DNA of 50,265 nucleotides, from positions 1-50,265 of the forward strand of contig JAUWUS010000006.1 in assembly GCA_030617815.1 (NCBI GenBank), in the 5' to 3' direction. The number at the start of each line of letters is the position of its first letter. Positions within the stretch are counted from its first letter, which is position 1. Of the stretch, positions 1-7,909 are shown piece by piece. The translations under genes were made by a program, and so were the position numbers. The notes below the pieces were generated by a model, which saw nothing but the letters and a program-made list of their open reading frames with translations, searched no databases and was not told the origin of the DNA. The stretch is from Gammaproteobacteria bacterium (GTDB taxonomy: Bacteria; Pseudomonadota; Gammaproteobacteria; UBA6429; Thiohalophilaceae).

Positions 1-1585
1 TACGATCATTATGAGGTAGACCCTGACGAGAGAAGATCAGTGTAGATGGACCGTCTTTACGTTCAATTGCCTGCTGCCAGCAAACCGCAGATTCAACTGC
101 ATCACATGGACGCCATACAGCCATGTTAGGAATCATACGCAGTGTAGGAATTTGCTCGATTGGCTGATGCGTAGGACCATCTTCACCCAGACCGATTGAG
201 TCATGAGAAAATACGAAAATGCTTTGAATTTTCATTAGGGCAGCCATACGCAGAGCATTACGTGCGTACTCAGAGAACATTAAGAAGGTAGCCCCAAATG
301 GAATTATACCACCGTGCAACGTCATGCCGTTCATGATTGCTGACATAGCAAACTCACGAACACCATAGTTCAGGTAGTTAGCTTCTTCGTTATTGATCAT
401 TGGCTTATAACCAGACCATTCGGTCAGGTTAGAACAGCCCAAATCTGCAGAACCACCAAACAGTTCAGGAACCATTGGTGAGTAAGCTTCGATAGACGCT
501 AATGATGCCTGACGTGTCGCTGGGCTTTTCGCATCCGCATTAACAGAGGCAATATATTCAGCAGATTTAGTTGCCCAGTCTGCAGGTAAATCACCCGCCA
601 TCCGACGTTCGTATTCAGCTGCTAATTCAGGGTAAGCCGCTTTATACGCTGCAAATTTTTCATTCCAGTCTGCTTCTGCTTTCGCACCTTTTTCTTTCCC
701 ATCCCAACCGTGATAAACATCAGCAGGTACTTCAAATGCTGCGTGATCCCAGCCTAAAGCTGCTTTAGTCAGGTTAATTTCTTCTTCACCTAATGGCGCA
801 CCGTGACAAGCATGGCTGCCAGCTTTGTTTGGAGAACCAAAACCGATGGTTGTTTTACAACAAATCATGGTAGGTTTGTCGGTCATTGCTTTCGCAGTAT
901 CAATCGCTTTTTGTAATGCTTCCGGATCATGTCCATCAACATCAGCAATCACATGCCAGCCGTAAGACTCAAAACGTTTAGGTGTATCATCAGTGAACCA
1001 GCCTTCAACGTGACCATCGATAGAAATACCATTGTCATCCCAGAACGCAATTAACTTACCTAAACCTAAAGTACCGGCAAGAGAACAGGCTTCGTGAGAA
1101 ATACCTTCCATCAAACAACCATCACCCAGGAACACATAAGTGTGGTGATCAACAATGTTGTGATTCTTCTGGTTGAACTGGCCAGCCAATGCTTTTTCAG
1201 CAATCGCCATACCAACGCCATTCGTAATACCCTGGCCTAAAGGACCAGTAGTAGTCTCAACACCTGGCGCATAACCATACTCAGGATGACCCGGTGTTTT
1301 AGAATGTAACTGACGGAAATTTTTCAAATCGTCAATTGAAAGGTCGTAACCGGTCAAATGCAATAATGAATATATAAGCATAGAACCATGGCCATTCGAA
1401 AGAACGAAACGGTCACGATTGCTCCAGTCTGGATTAGCTGGATTATGATTCAGGTTACTGTTCCACAAAACTTCAGCGATATCCGCCATACCCATAGGGG
1501 CACCCGGATGGCCTGAATTGGCTTTTTGAACTGCATCCATACTTAAAGCACGGATAGCATTAGCAAGTTCTTTGCGAGATGACAT
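1..1585 (-). CDS. tkt: Transketolase, C-terminal end cut by window edge
   Basis: Transketolase moves two-carbon ketol units between sugar phosphates in the pentose phosphate and Calvin pathways, using thiamine diphosphate in the cytoplasm. About 528 residues are visible, reading leftward from an ATG at 1585-1583, and the frame is open to base 1, so roughly the last fifth of the usual 660-670 residues lies outside the window. Visible family marks are the N-terminal [18 protein letters not shown] segment, [13 protein letters not shown], the thiamine-diphosphate motif GDGCLMEG, and the pyrimidine-domain segment [11 protein letters not shown]. The ATG is preceded by a purine-rich AGGGAGAG ribosome site. 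It follows the thioredoxin-like gene on the same strand, but a 360-base gap suggests its own promoter. Identification is secure; the choice between tktA and tktB style names is not. Confidence 0.96.
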   Translation of the reverse strand, partial: MSSRKELANAIRALSMDAVQKANSGHPGAPMGMADIAEVLWNSNLNHNPANPDWSNRDRFVLSNGHGSMLIYSLLHLTGYDLSIDDLKNFRQLHSKTPGHPEYGYAPGVETTTGPLGQGITNGVGMAIAEKALAGQFNQKNHNIVDHHTYVFLGDGCLMEGISHEACSLAGTLGLGKLIAFWDDNGISIDGHVEGWFTDDTPKRFESYGWHVIADVDGHDPEALQKAIDTAKAMTDKPTMICCKTTIGFGSPNKAGSHACHGAPLGEEEINLTKAALGWDHAAFEVPADVYHGWDGKEKGAKAEADWNEKFAAYKAAYPELAAEYERRMAGDLPADWATKSAEYIASVNADAKSPATRQASLASIEAYSPMVPELFGGSADLGCSNLTEWSGYKPMINNEEANYLNYGVREFAMSAIMNGMTLHGGIIPFGATFLMFSEYARNALRMAALMKIQSIFVFSHDSIGLGEDGPTHQPIEQIPTLRMIPNMAVWRPCDAVESAVCWQQAIERKDGPSTLIFSRQGLPHNDR

Positions 1586-1945
1586 AGCTCTCTCCCTAAC
1601 GTTTATATTTTAAAATTAAAAATCTTTATTAGCCGCTATGTATTTGTTTTTAATACAATAAATGGCTCTACTATTACCGTAAAAAACGCTGGCAACAGCT
1701 CTAAATTTGGTTCCAAATGACGGGATTGAAGCGGATATAAATATCGCAATAATCTTCGTTTTTACTCCCCACTAACACCGACTTTTAATCAGTCTCGGCA
1801 GTGGAAAATGGAGCCGGCAATTCTCCCATTTTTTACCCCTTGCGGGCAAGCCAAATCAACGCCTTAATAAGACTTTAGTAAGGATAGATAAGCTGAATTT
1901 ATGCGGATTTAGTGGGAGATAAAGCAGAAAAATTAAAAATTTTAG
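1586..1945 (-). other. Intergenic region, possible structured tkt leader
   Basis: This 360-base gap between the thioredoxin-like gene and tkt has no convincing open frame. It holds a stem-loop at 1769-1804 (CCACT with AGTGG outside, CCGAC with GTCTCGG inside) and a small GGAG/CTCC hairpin at 1810-1826. On the minus strand neither is followed by a T run, so they do not look like ordinary terminators. They may belong to the 5' leader of tkt. No known riboswitch motif was recognised. Confidence 0.3.
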
Positions 1946-2500
1946 CTATTCTTTCCATTTTATTGAGCAGCCCATGCTGGGTATCTGTTCTGCAGGCCCT
2001 TTACCTGTTTCGGCCACTTCCTGCATAGATTCCAGTAAATCCCGGCGTACATCTTCAGCGGCGGTTTCCTTACGACTGGCATCAAATCGGCCACGATATT
2101 GCAGCTTTAAATCTGCGTTATAGCCGAAAAAGTCAGGCGTACACACCGCGCCATAAGCTTTAGCCACTTGTTGAGAATCATCTAATAAATAAGGGAAAGA
2201 AAAACCGAATTCCCGGGCAATTTTCTGCATATTTTCAAAAGAATCTTCTACATATTCTGTAGGATCATTCGACATAATCGCAACCGTATTAATACCCAGC
2301 TTTTCCAAAGCCTTAATATCACGTACAAGCCTGTTAAGAATCGCTTTAACATAAGGACAATGATTGCAAATAAACATCACCAGCAGGCCTTTTTCGCCCG
2401 CACAATTCGTTAAAGACCAGTTCTTTCCATCAACACCCGGTAGTGAAAAATCCACTGCTGGCTTGTCAAATTCGCATACTGGGGTTTCTAAACTCACCAT
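1946..2500 (-). CDS. Thioredoxin-like redoxin-family protein
   Basis: This 184-residue cytoplasmic protein has a thioredoxin fold of the AhpC/TSA-redoxin type. The resolving motif is CNHCPY (a CxxC) after the strand LLVMFI, close to residues 44-49. The family signature continues with IMSNDPTEYVEDSFENM and the C-terminal block PSMGCSIKWK, which carries another conserved cysteine. There is no signal peptide, so it should act in the cytoplasm as a thiol-disulfide or peroxiredoxin-like enzyme; the substrate is unknown. The start at 2500 has upstream GGAGAGA spacing typical of a ribosome site. It is divergent from the PhnD-like gene at 2684 and reads toward tkt. The family call is firm, the function is not. 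Confidence 0.85.
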   Translation of the reverse strand: MVSLETPVCEFDKPAVDFSLPGVDGKNWSLTNCAGEKGLLVMFICNHCPYVKAILNRLVRDIKALEKLGINTVAIMSNDPTEYVEDSFENMQKIAREFGFSFPYLLDDSQQVAKAYGAVCTPDFFGYNADLKLQYRGRFDASRKETAAEDVRRDLLESMQEVAETGKGPAEQIPSMGCSIKWKE

Positions 2501-2683
2501 AATCTCTCTCCAAAATAATCGTTTCTTTTATGTATTAAATGCAGTTTTTTACGTTATTTAGCATAAAAACACCTAAATAACTAAGGTTATCGCGAAAAAT
2601 GCCGATAATTACAATGAACCACCATAATTTAGCTTATTTATCATGGATGACGCCACCAAGGGTACTCAAGGGGGGGAATTCAC

Positions 2684-3529
2684 ATGACAAATGATATTCA
2701 TTTCAATGGTAATCGTAGAAAAAAGTATTACCTGGTTTCTGTACTAGGTTTTATATTTCTTTTTGCTTTGCTAAACCAGGCAAAAACCGCGTCAGCGGAA
2801 ACCTTTGTTCTGGCTGTCCAGCCTATTTTATCTAAAGAAAGAACAATTAAATTTTATCAACCATTGGCCGCTTTTCTGAGCAAGGCTACTGGACATGAAA
2901 TAAAAATTTACGCAACTTCCAACTTTGTGACTTACTGGGAAGAATTACGTCAAAATAAAAAATATGATTTAGCACTTGATGCTGCCCATTTTGCCGATTA
3001 CCGCGTTAAAAATCTGAAATATACGATATTAACAAAAATTAACGATACGTTAAGTTTCAGCTTAATTGCAAATGAAGACGAAGCTTATTTTGACCCTGAA
3101 GAACTCACCAGTAAACGTATTTCTACAGTCGGCTCACCCAGTATTGCGGGCATACGCTTGTTTCATATGTTTCCAAATCCAATCAGGCAACCTGTCATTA
3201 TTGGGACTAATAATTTTCCAGAAACGCTAAAAAAATTAAAATCAAAAACTGTGGATGCAGCATTAGTTCCAACTGCATTAATCAGTGGCGATAGCAGTGT
3301 AAATACCATTACCGTTACCGATCCAATACCTCACTTAGCAATCTCTGCTTCTAATCGAGTTGATAAAATAACCAGGAATAAAATTCGCGACGCATTGCTT
3401 AGCGCGAATAACTCAGCAGAAGGTAAAAAACTCCTCGAAATACTCAATATTGCAGGTTTTGAAAAAGCCAGTAATAAAACCTACGCGGGTTATGAATCAC
3501 TATTGAAGGATGTGTGGGGTTACAAATAA
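2684..3529 (+). CDS. PhnD-like periplasmic substrate-binding protein (copy 1)
   Basis: This 281-residue protein belongs to the phosphate/phosphite/phosphonate (PhnD-like) periplasmic binding family. After a basic start, a hydrophobic segment at about residues 17-32 ends in ASAE, a plausible signal-peptidase site, so it should be periplasmic. The mature part has the family pattern: VQPILS, a YQPLAAFL helix, the segment DLALDAAHFADYR, and a conserved FPNPIRQP block. The ATG at 2684 sits behind a G-rich ribosome site. A clear paralogue lies 430 bases downstream, and no ABC ATPase or permease is nearby, so both are orphan binding proteins. They may feed a distant transporter or a sensor. Family members have been linked to phosphonates and other oxyanions; the ligand cannot be read from sequence. 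Confidence 0.82.
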   Translation: MTNDIHFNGNRRKKYYLVSVLGFIFLFALLNQAKTASAETFVLAVQPILSKERTIKFYQPLAAFLSKATGHEIKIYATSNFVTYWEELRQNKKYDLALDAAHFADYRVKNLKYTILTKINDTLSFSLIANEDEAYFDPEELTSKRISTVGSPSIAGIRLFHMFPNPIRQPVIIGTNNFPETLKKLKSKTVDAALVPTALISGDSSVNTITVTDPIPHLAISASNRVDKITRNKIRDALLSANNSAEGKKLLEILNIAGFEKASNKTYAGYESLLKDVWGYK

Positions 3530-3958
3530 ATCTAACAGTATTAAAAGCATTTAAAGAACGTTTTAACATTACTACAGGTAGCTACCTTCCAGGCTAACTA
3601 TTTTTGTTTCACTTTAAACTTGTTAAATGCAGCCAGAATAAGGAGCTAAAACATAAGTTTAAAACCAGTTCACAACAACTATGCCGACTGCTTCACATTT
3701 TAAAAGTAATACTTTAAAAATATTTCAGTTTTTCTCCCCACAGCCGAAAACAACTCTAGCGACACAACAATTTTCAAGTTATTCCCCCGTTCTTGAAAAT
3801 TTTACTTACACAGTAAAAGATTTCAGTATCGCGTATGGGGGAAAATATAAGTTGTTTATCATTTAAACTTCTAGTGTTTTTTCCAAAACAATAATAAATA
3901 GTTGTGAGTTTTTTAGTGCATTAGCTAAAAATACCACACAAGAAAATGGAGAATTTCT
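3530..3958 (+). other. Intergenic region with hairpin and possible pseudoknot
   Basis: This 429-base gap separates the two PhnD-like genes. It contains a 12-base perfect palindrome AGGTAGCTACCT at 3576-3587. It also has a 9-base-pair hairpin (ATTTTCAAG at 3770-3778 with CTTGAAAAT at 3792-3800). The hairpin loop carries TTCCCCC at 3782-3788, complementary to GGGGGAA at 3837-3843, which would make a pseudoknot about 115 bases before the next start codon. A short frame at 3681-3866 exists, but its composition does not look like protein. The region may be a regulatory leader for copy 2; no known family was recognised. Confidence 0.35.
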
Positions 3959-4777
3959 ATGTTTTTATCATCACGCTCTGACAAACTAATTCGTCACAAT
4001 AAAAAACTACTCATTATTGCCGGCTTAATGTTCTGTTCAAACAGTTTTGCCACGCAATACGATTTTATTGTACAACCTATTCATAGCCCGGCAAAAATGA
4101 AAGAAATTTATCAACCCATGGCAGACTACTTAAATAAAGAAACCGGACATACGTTTAACATAGTGACAGCCAAAAGCTTTATCTCATATTGGGCAAAAAT
4201 GAAAAAAGGACAATATGACCTTATTCTGGATGACGCTCATTTTACCGACTATCGTGTTAAGCATATGGATTACACCATTCTGGCAAAAATACCTAACACA
4301 CAAAGCTTTAGTATTATTACTAATAAAAATGAAAACTTAACGGATTACAAAAAACTAGTTGGTAAAAAACTGATTACTTTACCTTCACCCAGTTTAGGCT
4401 CTATGCATCTTGCAAAAATGTTTCCGAATCCTGCACAACAGCCAAACATTACGAATACAAACTCAACTGAAAAAGCTATTAAAGCGGTACAAAGAGGCAA
4501 ATATTATGCTGCCCTGGTGCCAACCTCCATGTTAAGTAATATCAAAAACATAAACACTGTAAACACCTCTGAAATGACGCCTCGTATGGCTGTTTCTGCT
4601 TCACCTAACATTGGCGAAAAATTACAAAACAAAATACGTGTTGCATTAATCAAGGCATCTACAACCTCAAGTGGCAAATCCATGTTAAATGCCATTAAAA
4701 TATCTGCCTTCAAAGCCACTAATGCAAAAACATATCAAGGCTATGAAAAATTACTCGCAAGTGTATGGGGATATTAA
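3959..4777 (+). CDS. PhnD-like periplasmic substrate-binding protein (copy 2)
   Basis: This 272-residue paralogue of the protein at 2684 shares the same layout. A hydrophobic signal segment (about residues 17-30) ends in SNSFATQ. It is followed by VQPIHSPAKMKEIYQPMADYL, DLILDDAHFTDYRVKH and the FPNPAQQP block, and the protein ends in the same WGY motif. By eye the two mature proteins match at nearly half of positions, consistent with an old tandem duplication. The start is supported by GGAG seven to ten bases upstream. A 13-base-pair inverted repeat follows the stop. No transporter genes adjoin it, so its partner is unknown. The different intergenic leader suggests the two copies are not simply co-expressed. 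Confidence 0.82.
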   Translation: MFLSSRSDKLIRHNKKLLIIAGLMFCSNSFATQYDFIVQPIHSPAKMKEIYQPMADYLNKETGHTFNIVTAKSFISYWAKMKKGQYDLILDDAHFTDYRVKHMDYTILAKIPNTQSFSIITNKNENLTDYKKLVGKKLITLPSPSLGSMHLAKMFPNPAQQPNITNTNSTEKAIKAVQRGKYYAALVPTSMLSNIKNINTVNTSEMTPRMAVSASPNIGEKLQNKIRVALIKASTTSSGKSMLNAIKISAFKATNAKTYQGYEKLLASVWGY

Positions 4778-4797
4778 AAGAGATGCTTTTTAACCTT

Positions 4798-4831
4798 ATT
4801 AAGGCCATATAAAATAGTATATGGCCTTAAT
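4798..4831 (+). terminator. Inverted repeat after PhnD-like copy 2
   Basis: ATTAAGGCCATAT pairs perfectly with ATATGGCCTTAAT around a short loop, 20 bases after the stop codon of the PhnD-like gene. The T run behind it is short (TATTT), so termination is likely but not of textbook strength. It separates that gene from the metK promoter. Confidence 0.6.
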
Positions 4832-4848
4832 TATTTAAAACCTTTGTT

Positions 4849-4876
4849 TTGACAAATAATTTGAACATCCTATAAT
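4849..4876 (+). promoter_or_regulatory. Consensus sigma-70 promoter of metK
   Basis: TTGACA at 4849-4854 and TATAAT at 4871-4876 are both perfect consensus hexamers with a 16-base spacer. Transcription would start near 4883, just before the SAM-II-like aptamer, giving a metK leader of about 127 bases. A promoter this strong fits a gene whose output is set mainly by leader attenuation. Confidence 0.85.
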
Positions 4877-4887
4877 AGGCTCCATTA

Positions 4888-4940
4888 CAGCGCCGATTTG
4901 AATACAGATTGCGGGCGCTTAAAAAATACGGCTAAAGCGG
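4888..4940 (+). promoter_or_regulatory. SAM-II-like riboswitch aptamer upstream of metK
   Basis: The P1 stem is AGCGCC (4889-4894) with GGCGCT (4914-4919). Its loop begins GATTTGA and ends TTGC, and after an A-rich linker comes GGCTAAAG. These blocks, in this order and spacing, match the SAM-II (SAM_alpha) aptamer as I know it: P1, GAUUU, UUGC, A-rich stretch, GCUAAA. The position a few bases after a metK promoter fits, since metK makes SAM. I could not verify the pseudoknot pairing base by base. SAM-II is best known from alphaproteobacteria, so its presence here is worth noting. Confidence 0.75.
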
Positions 4941-4993
4941 AACAGTTCCATATTTCAAAACCCGCTTTAGCTTTGGCTAAAGCGGGTTTTTTT
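4930..4993 (+). terminator. metK leader terminator with competing antiterminator
   Basis: Three segments compete. A (GCTAAAGCGG, 4931-4940) pairs perfectly with B (CCGCTTTAGC, 4962-4971). B extended to 4959-4971 also pairs perfectly with C (4976-4988) around a four-base loop, followed by a T run to 4993. B:C is a strong intrinsic terminator lying directly before the ribosome site GAAGGA. Segment A contains the 3' conserved GCTAAA of the SAM-II-like aptamer, so ligand binding would hold A, free B and form the terminator. Without SAM, A:B would allow read-through into metK. Confidence 0.82.
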
Positions 4994-5009
4994 ATGAAGG
5001 AAATAACAC

Positions 5010-6167
5010 ATGAGTGAGCACTTATTTACATCAGAATCAGTATCAGAAGGGCATCCAGATAAAGTTGCTGATCAAATTTCAGATTCAGTTTTAGACGCTA
5101 TTTTAGAACAAGACCCAAAAGCACGGGTTGCTTGTGAGACATTAGTTAACACGGGTATGGTCATTTTAGCGGGTGAAATCACAACCTCAGCCTGGGTGGA
5201 TATGAATGAGGTTGTACGAAACCGTATTAAGGAAATTGGTTATAACCATTCCGACATGGGGTTTGATTATGAGTCCTGTGCCATATTAACCTCTATTGAT
5301 AAACAATCTGCTGACATCGCCATGGGCGTTGATGAAGGTGAAGCACATGAACAAGGTGCAGGTGATCAAGGTTTAATGTTTGGTTACGCCAGCAATGAAA
5401 CTGATGTTTTGATGCCGGCTCCAATCACATATGCACATAGATTAGTTAAACGTCAGGCTGAAGTACGTAAAAACGGTACCTTACCCTGGTTACGTCCTGA
5501 TGCAAAAAGTCAGGTCACTTTCCGCTATGTCGATAATCAGCCCGTTGGTATTGATGCGGTTGTGTTATCAACGCAACACGGCCCTGATATTAAGCAAGAT
5601 GCCATTATTGAAGCGGTAATGGATGAAATTATTAAACCTATCCTGCCCGCTGAATGGTTAGATAAAGATACTAAATACTTTATTAATCCTACCGGTCGTT
5701 GTGTTATTGGTGGCCCGGTGGGTGACTGTGGTCTTACCGGTCGTAAAATTATTGTGGACACTTACGGTGGCATGGCACGTCATGGTGGTGGTGCTTTCTC
5801 TGGAAAAGATCCTTCAAAAGTGGATCGTTCTGCTGCTTATGCAGGCCGTTATGTGGCGAAAAACATTGTTGCTGCCGGTTTAGCGGATCGCTGTGAAATT
5901 CAGATTTCTTATGCCATTGGTGTTGCTGAACCCACTTCGATTAGCGTTGAAACCTTCGGCACAAGCAAGGTTGATGATTCACGTATTGTTGAACTGGTAC
6001 GCGAACACTTTGATTTACGTGCAGGTGGCCTGGTGAAAATGCTGGATCTACTTCGTCCCATATATGCCAAAACAGCGGCTTATGGCCATTTTGGTCGTGA
6101 AGATGATGACTTTACCTGGGAAAGAACTGATAAAGCGGATGCCTTACGTGACGCGGCTGGTGTTTAA
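5010..6167 (+). CDS. metK: S-adenosylmethionine synthetase
   Basis: MetK makes S-adenosylmethionine from methionine and ATP in the cytoplasm. The 385-residue length is normal for the bacterial enzyme. Visible family motifs are [18 protein letters not shown] at the N terminus, [12 protein letters not shown] (the GAGDQG signature) near residue 118, DTYGG with the following [19 protein letters not shown] near residues 250-275, and the C-terminal YGHFGRE. The ATG at 5010 is preceded by GAAGGA eight bases upstream and immediately follows the leader terminator. It is the first gene of a SAM-cycle group with ahcY and metF and has its own strong promoter and predicted SAM-responsive attenuator. The SAH riboswitch between metK and ahcY suggests the two genes are set separately. 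Confidence 0.98.
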   Translation: MSEHLFTSESVSEGHPDKVADQISDSVLDAILEQDPKARVACETLVNTGMVILAGEITTSAWVDMNEVVRNRIKEIGYNHSDMGFDYESCAILTSIDKQSADIAMGVDEGEAHEQGAGDQGLMFGYASNETDVLMPAPITYAHRLVKRQAEVRKNGTLPWLRPDAKSQVTFRYVDNQPVGIDAVVLSTQHGPDIKQDAIIEAVMDEIIKPILPAEWLDKDTKYFINPTGRCVIGGPVGDCGLTGRKIIVDTYGGMARHGGGAFSGKDPSKVDRSAAYAGRYVAKNIVAAGLADRCEIQISYAIGVAEPTSISVETFGTSKVDDSRIVELVREHFDLRAGGLVKMLDLLRPIYAKTAAYGHFGREDDDFTWERTDKADALRDAAGV

Positions 6168-6191
6168 ACTAAACTCTGTGACATTATCGTA

Positions 6192-6270
6192 AGGAACGCT
6201 AAGACACAAAGGACGCAAAGAAAACAATAAATAATCATTGTGGCCTTTGCGTCTCTGCGGCCTTTGCGTT
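6192..6270. repeat. Dispersed palindromic repeat, ACGCAAAG type
   Basis: The left arm has AACGCTAAGACACAAAGG then ACGCAAAG. The right arm, after an AT-rich loop, has CCTTTGCGTCTCTGCGG and CCTTTGCGTTT, giving a long imperfect stem. Repeats built from 'GCAAAG/GCAGAG' units of this kind are common between genes in many bacterial genomes. Lying after metK, it may also act as the terminator or 3' processing hairpin. Confidence 0.6.
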
Positions 6271-6305
6271 TAAAATACCGAACTAATTCGAACAAACTGT
6301 TTTTT

Positions 6306-6381
6306 CTGAGGGGCGCTGCAGCGGTTTAATCCGTCAGGCTTGGAAAAGGCAGATCCATTTACTGGATAAACGGCGCTCATT
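6306..6381 (+). promoter_or_regulatory. SAH riboswitch upstream of ahcY
   Basis: The segment matches the S-adenosylhomocysteine riboswitch: CTGAGGGGCGCTGCAGC, a short GCGG...CCGTC hairpin, CAGGCTTGG, and a closing AACGGCGCTCA. P1 forms between GGGCGC (6310-6315) and GCGCTC. The conserved pseudoknot can form between CTGAG at the 5' edge and CTTGG after the first hairpin. This class is known to turn on ahcY-type genes when SAH accumulates. It ends about 13 bases before the AGGAG ribosome site of ahcY, consistent with control of translation or early elongation. Confidence 0.9.
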
Positions 6382-6406
6382 CTTATTATTTTTAGGAGAA
6401 TGACGT

Positions 6407-7816
6407 ATGAACGCTGATTTTAGCGATTATAAAGTTGCCGATATTTCACTTGCTGAATGGGGCCACAAAGAAATTTCTATTGCCGAAACTGAAATGCCTG
6501 GCTTAATGGCTTTGCGTGAAGAGTTTGGTAAAGAACAACCTCTCGCGGGCTGTCGCATCATGGGCAGTATCCACATGACAATCCAAACTGCTGTGCTCAT
6601 CGAAACCTTAGTTGCCTTAGGTGCTGAAGTGCGCTGGGTATCATGTAATATTTTTTCAACTCAAGACCATGCTGCTGCTGCAATAGCTGATCAAAATATT
6701 CCTGTTTTTGCCTGGAAAGGTGAAACCATTGAAGAATACTGGTGGTGTACTGAACAAGCTTTGTTATGGCCTGATGGTAAATTACCCAACATGATTCTGG
6801 ATGATGGTGGTGATGCCACATTGTTGGTTCACAAAGGTGTTGAGTTTGAAAAAGCTAATGCAATCCCGGCTACTAAAGATGATGATAACGAAGAATACAA
6901 AGCCGTTCTTGATGTATTACGTCGCACAATTAAATCCGGTGCAACTCTTTGGCAAGACATTGCAGACAGTGTTAAGGGTGTAACTGAAGAAACAACGACT
7001 GGCGTACATCGCTTGTATGAAATGCAAGAGAAAGGTGAGTTACTCTTTCCTGCAATGAATGTAAATGATTCAGCAACCAAATCTAAATTTGATAACCTCT
7101 ATGGTTGTCGTGAATCTTTAATTGATAGTATTAAACGTGCAACTGACGTAATGATCGCGGGTAAAATTGCGGTTGTTTTAGGCTACGGTGATGTGGGTAA
7201 AGGCTGTGCACAAGCATTCAAAGGTATGGGTGCTACCGTTTGGGTCACAGAAATTGATCCGATTTGTGCATTACAGGCTGCAATGGAAGGTTACCGTGTT
7301 GTTGATATGAATGATGCTTGTTCACAAGGTGATATCTTTGTTACTACAACGGGTAACATGAACGTTATCGATCATGACCACATGGTTAAAATGAAAAATG
7401 AAGCCATTGTTTCTAACATCGGTCACTTCGATTCAGAAATTAACATTGCATCACTTGAAAAATACGAATGGTCTGAAATTAAACCACAAGTTGATCACGT
7501 AATCTTCCCTGATGGCAAAAAGATTATCGTATTAGCGAAAGGTCGTTTGGTTAATTTGGGTTGTGCCACAGGCCATCCAAGTTTTGTTATGTCAGCTTCA
7601 TTTACCAATCAAGTTATGGCGCAAATTGAATTCTACAAAAATGCAGAAAACTACAAGAATGAAGTTTATATACTGCCAAAAATTCTTGATGAAAAAGTCG
7701 CACGTTTGCATTTAAAGAAAGTTGGCGCTCATTTAAGCATGTTAACCAAAGAACAAGCGGATTACATTAGTGTATCAGTTGATGGACCATTCAAACCTGA
7801 GCACTATCGTTATTAA
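6407..7816 (+). CDS. ahcY: Adenosylhomocysteinase (SAH hydrolase)
   Basis: AhcY splits S-adenosylhomocysteine into adenosine and homocysteine, removing the product inhibitor of methyltransferases. The 469-residue length fits the bacterial form. Motifs seen are [21 protein letters not shown] at the N terminus, [17 protein letters not shown], the NAD-binding [11 protein letters not shown] near residue 260, and the C-terminal [10 protein letters not shown] with the conserved end KP..YRY. The start at 6407 has AGGAG at 6394-6398; an ATG at 6400 in another frame stops after five codons. The gene lies behind an SAH riboswitch, so expression should rise with its own substrate. It pairs functionally with metK upstream and metF downstream in the methyl cycle. 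Confidence 0.98.
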   Translation: MNADFSDYKVADISLAEWGHKEISIAETEMPGLMALREEFGKEQPLAGCRIMGSIHMTIQTAVLIETLVALGAEVRWVSCNIFSTQDHAAAAIADQNIPVFAWKGETIEEYWWCTEQALLWPDGKLPNMILDDGGDATLLVHKGVEFEKANAIPATKDDDNEEYKAVLDVLRRTIKSGATLWQDIADSVKGVTEETTTGVHRLYEMQEKGELLFPAMNVNDSATKSKFDNLYGCRESLIDSIKRATDVMIAGKIAVVLGYGDVGKGCAQAFKGMGATVWVTEIDPICALQAAMEGYRVVDMNDACSQGDIFVTTTGNMNVIDHDHMVKMKNEAIVSNIGHFDSEINIASLEKYEWSEIKPQVDHVIFPDGKKIIVLAKGRLVNLGCATGHPSFVMSASFTNQVMAQIEFYKNAENYKNEVYILPKILDEKVARLHLKKVGAHLSMLTKEQADYISVSVDGPFKPEHYRY

Positions 7817-7837
7817 GCAATAAGCTGCTGTTAACTT

Positions 7838-7876
7838 TAAAGTCGCAATCGTTATATTTTTAACGTTGCGGCTTTA
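7838..7876 (+). terminator. Strong hairpin between ahcY and metF
   Basis: TAAAGTCGCAATCGTTA pairs with TAACGTTGCGGCTTTA, with G-T pairs and one bulge, around a T-rich loop. It lies 21 bases after the ahcY stop and about 33 before the metF ATG. No long T run follows, so it may reduce rather than stop read-through, or protect the ahcY mRNA 3' end. Confidence 0.5.
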
Positions 7877-7909
7877 TCGTTATTTATTAATTTATCATTG
7901 GTAATCAAT

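Noticed and set aside
3681-3866. A 61-codon open frame between the two PhnD-like genes
   Set aside because: No ribosome site, no recognisable features, and it runs through the hairpin and G/C-run structures; more likely non-coding leader.
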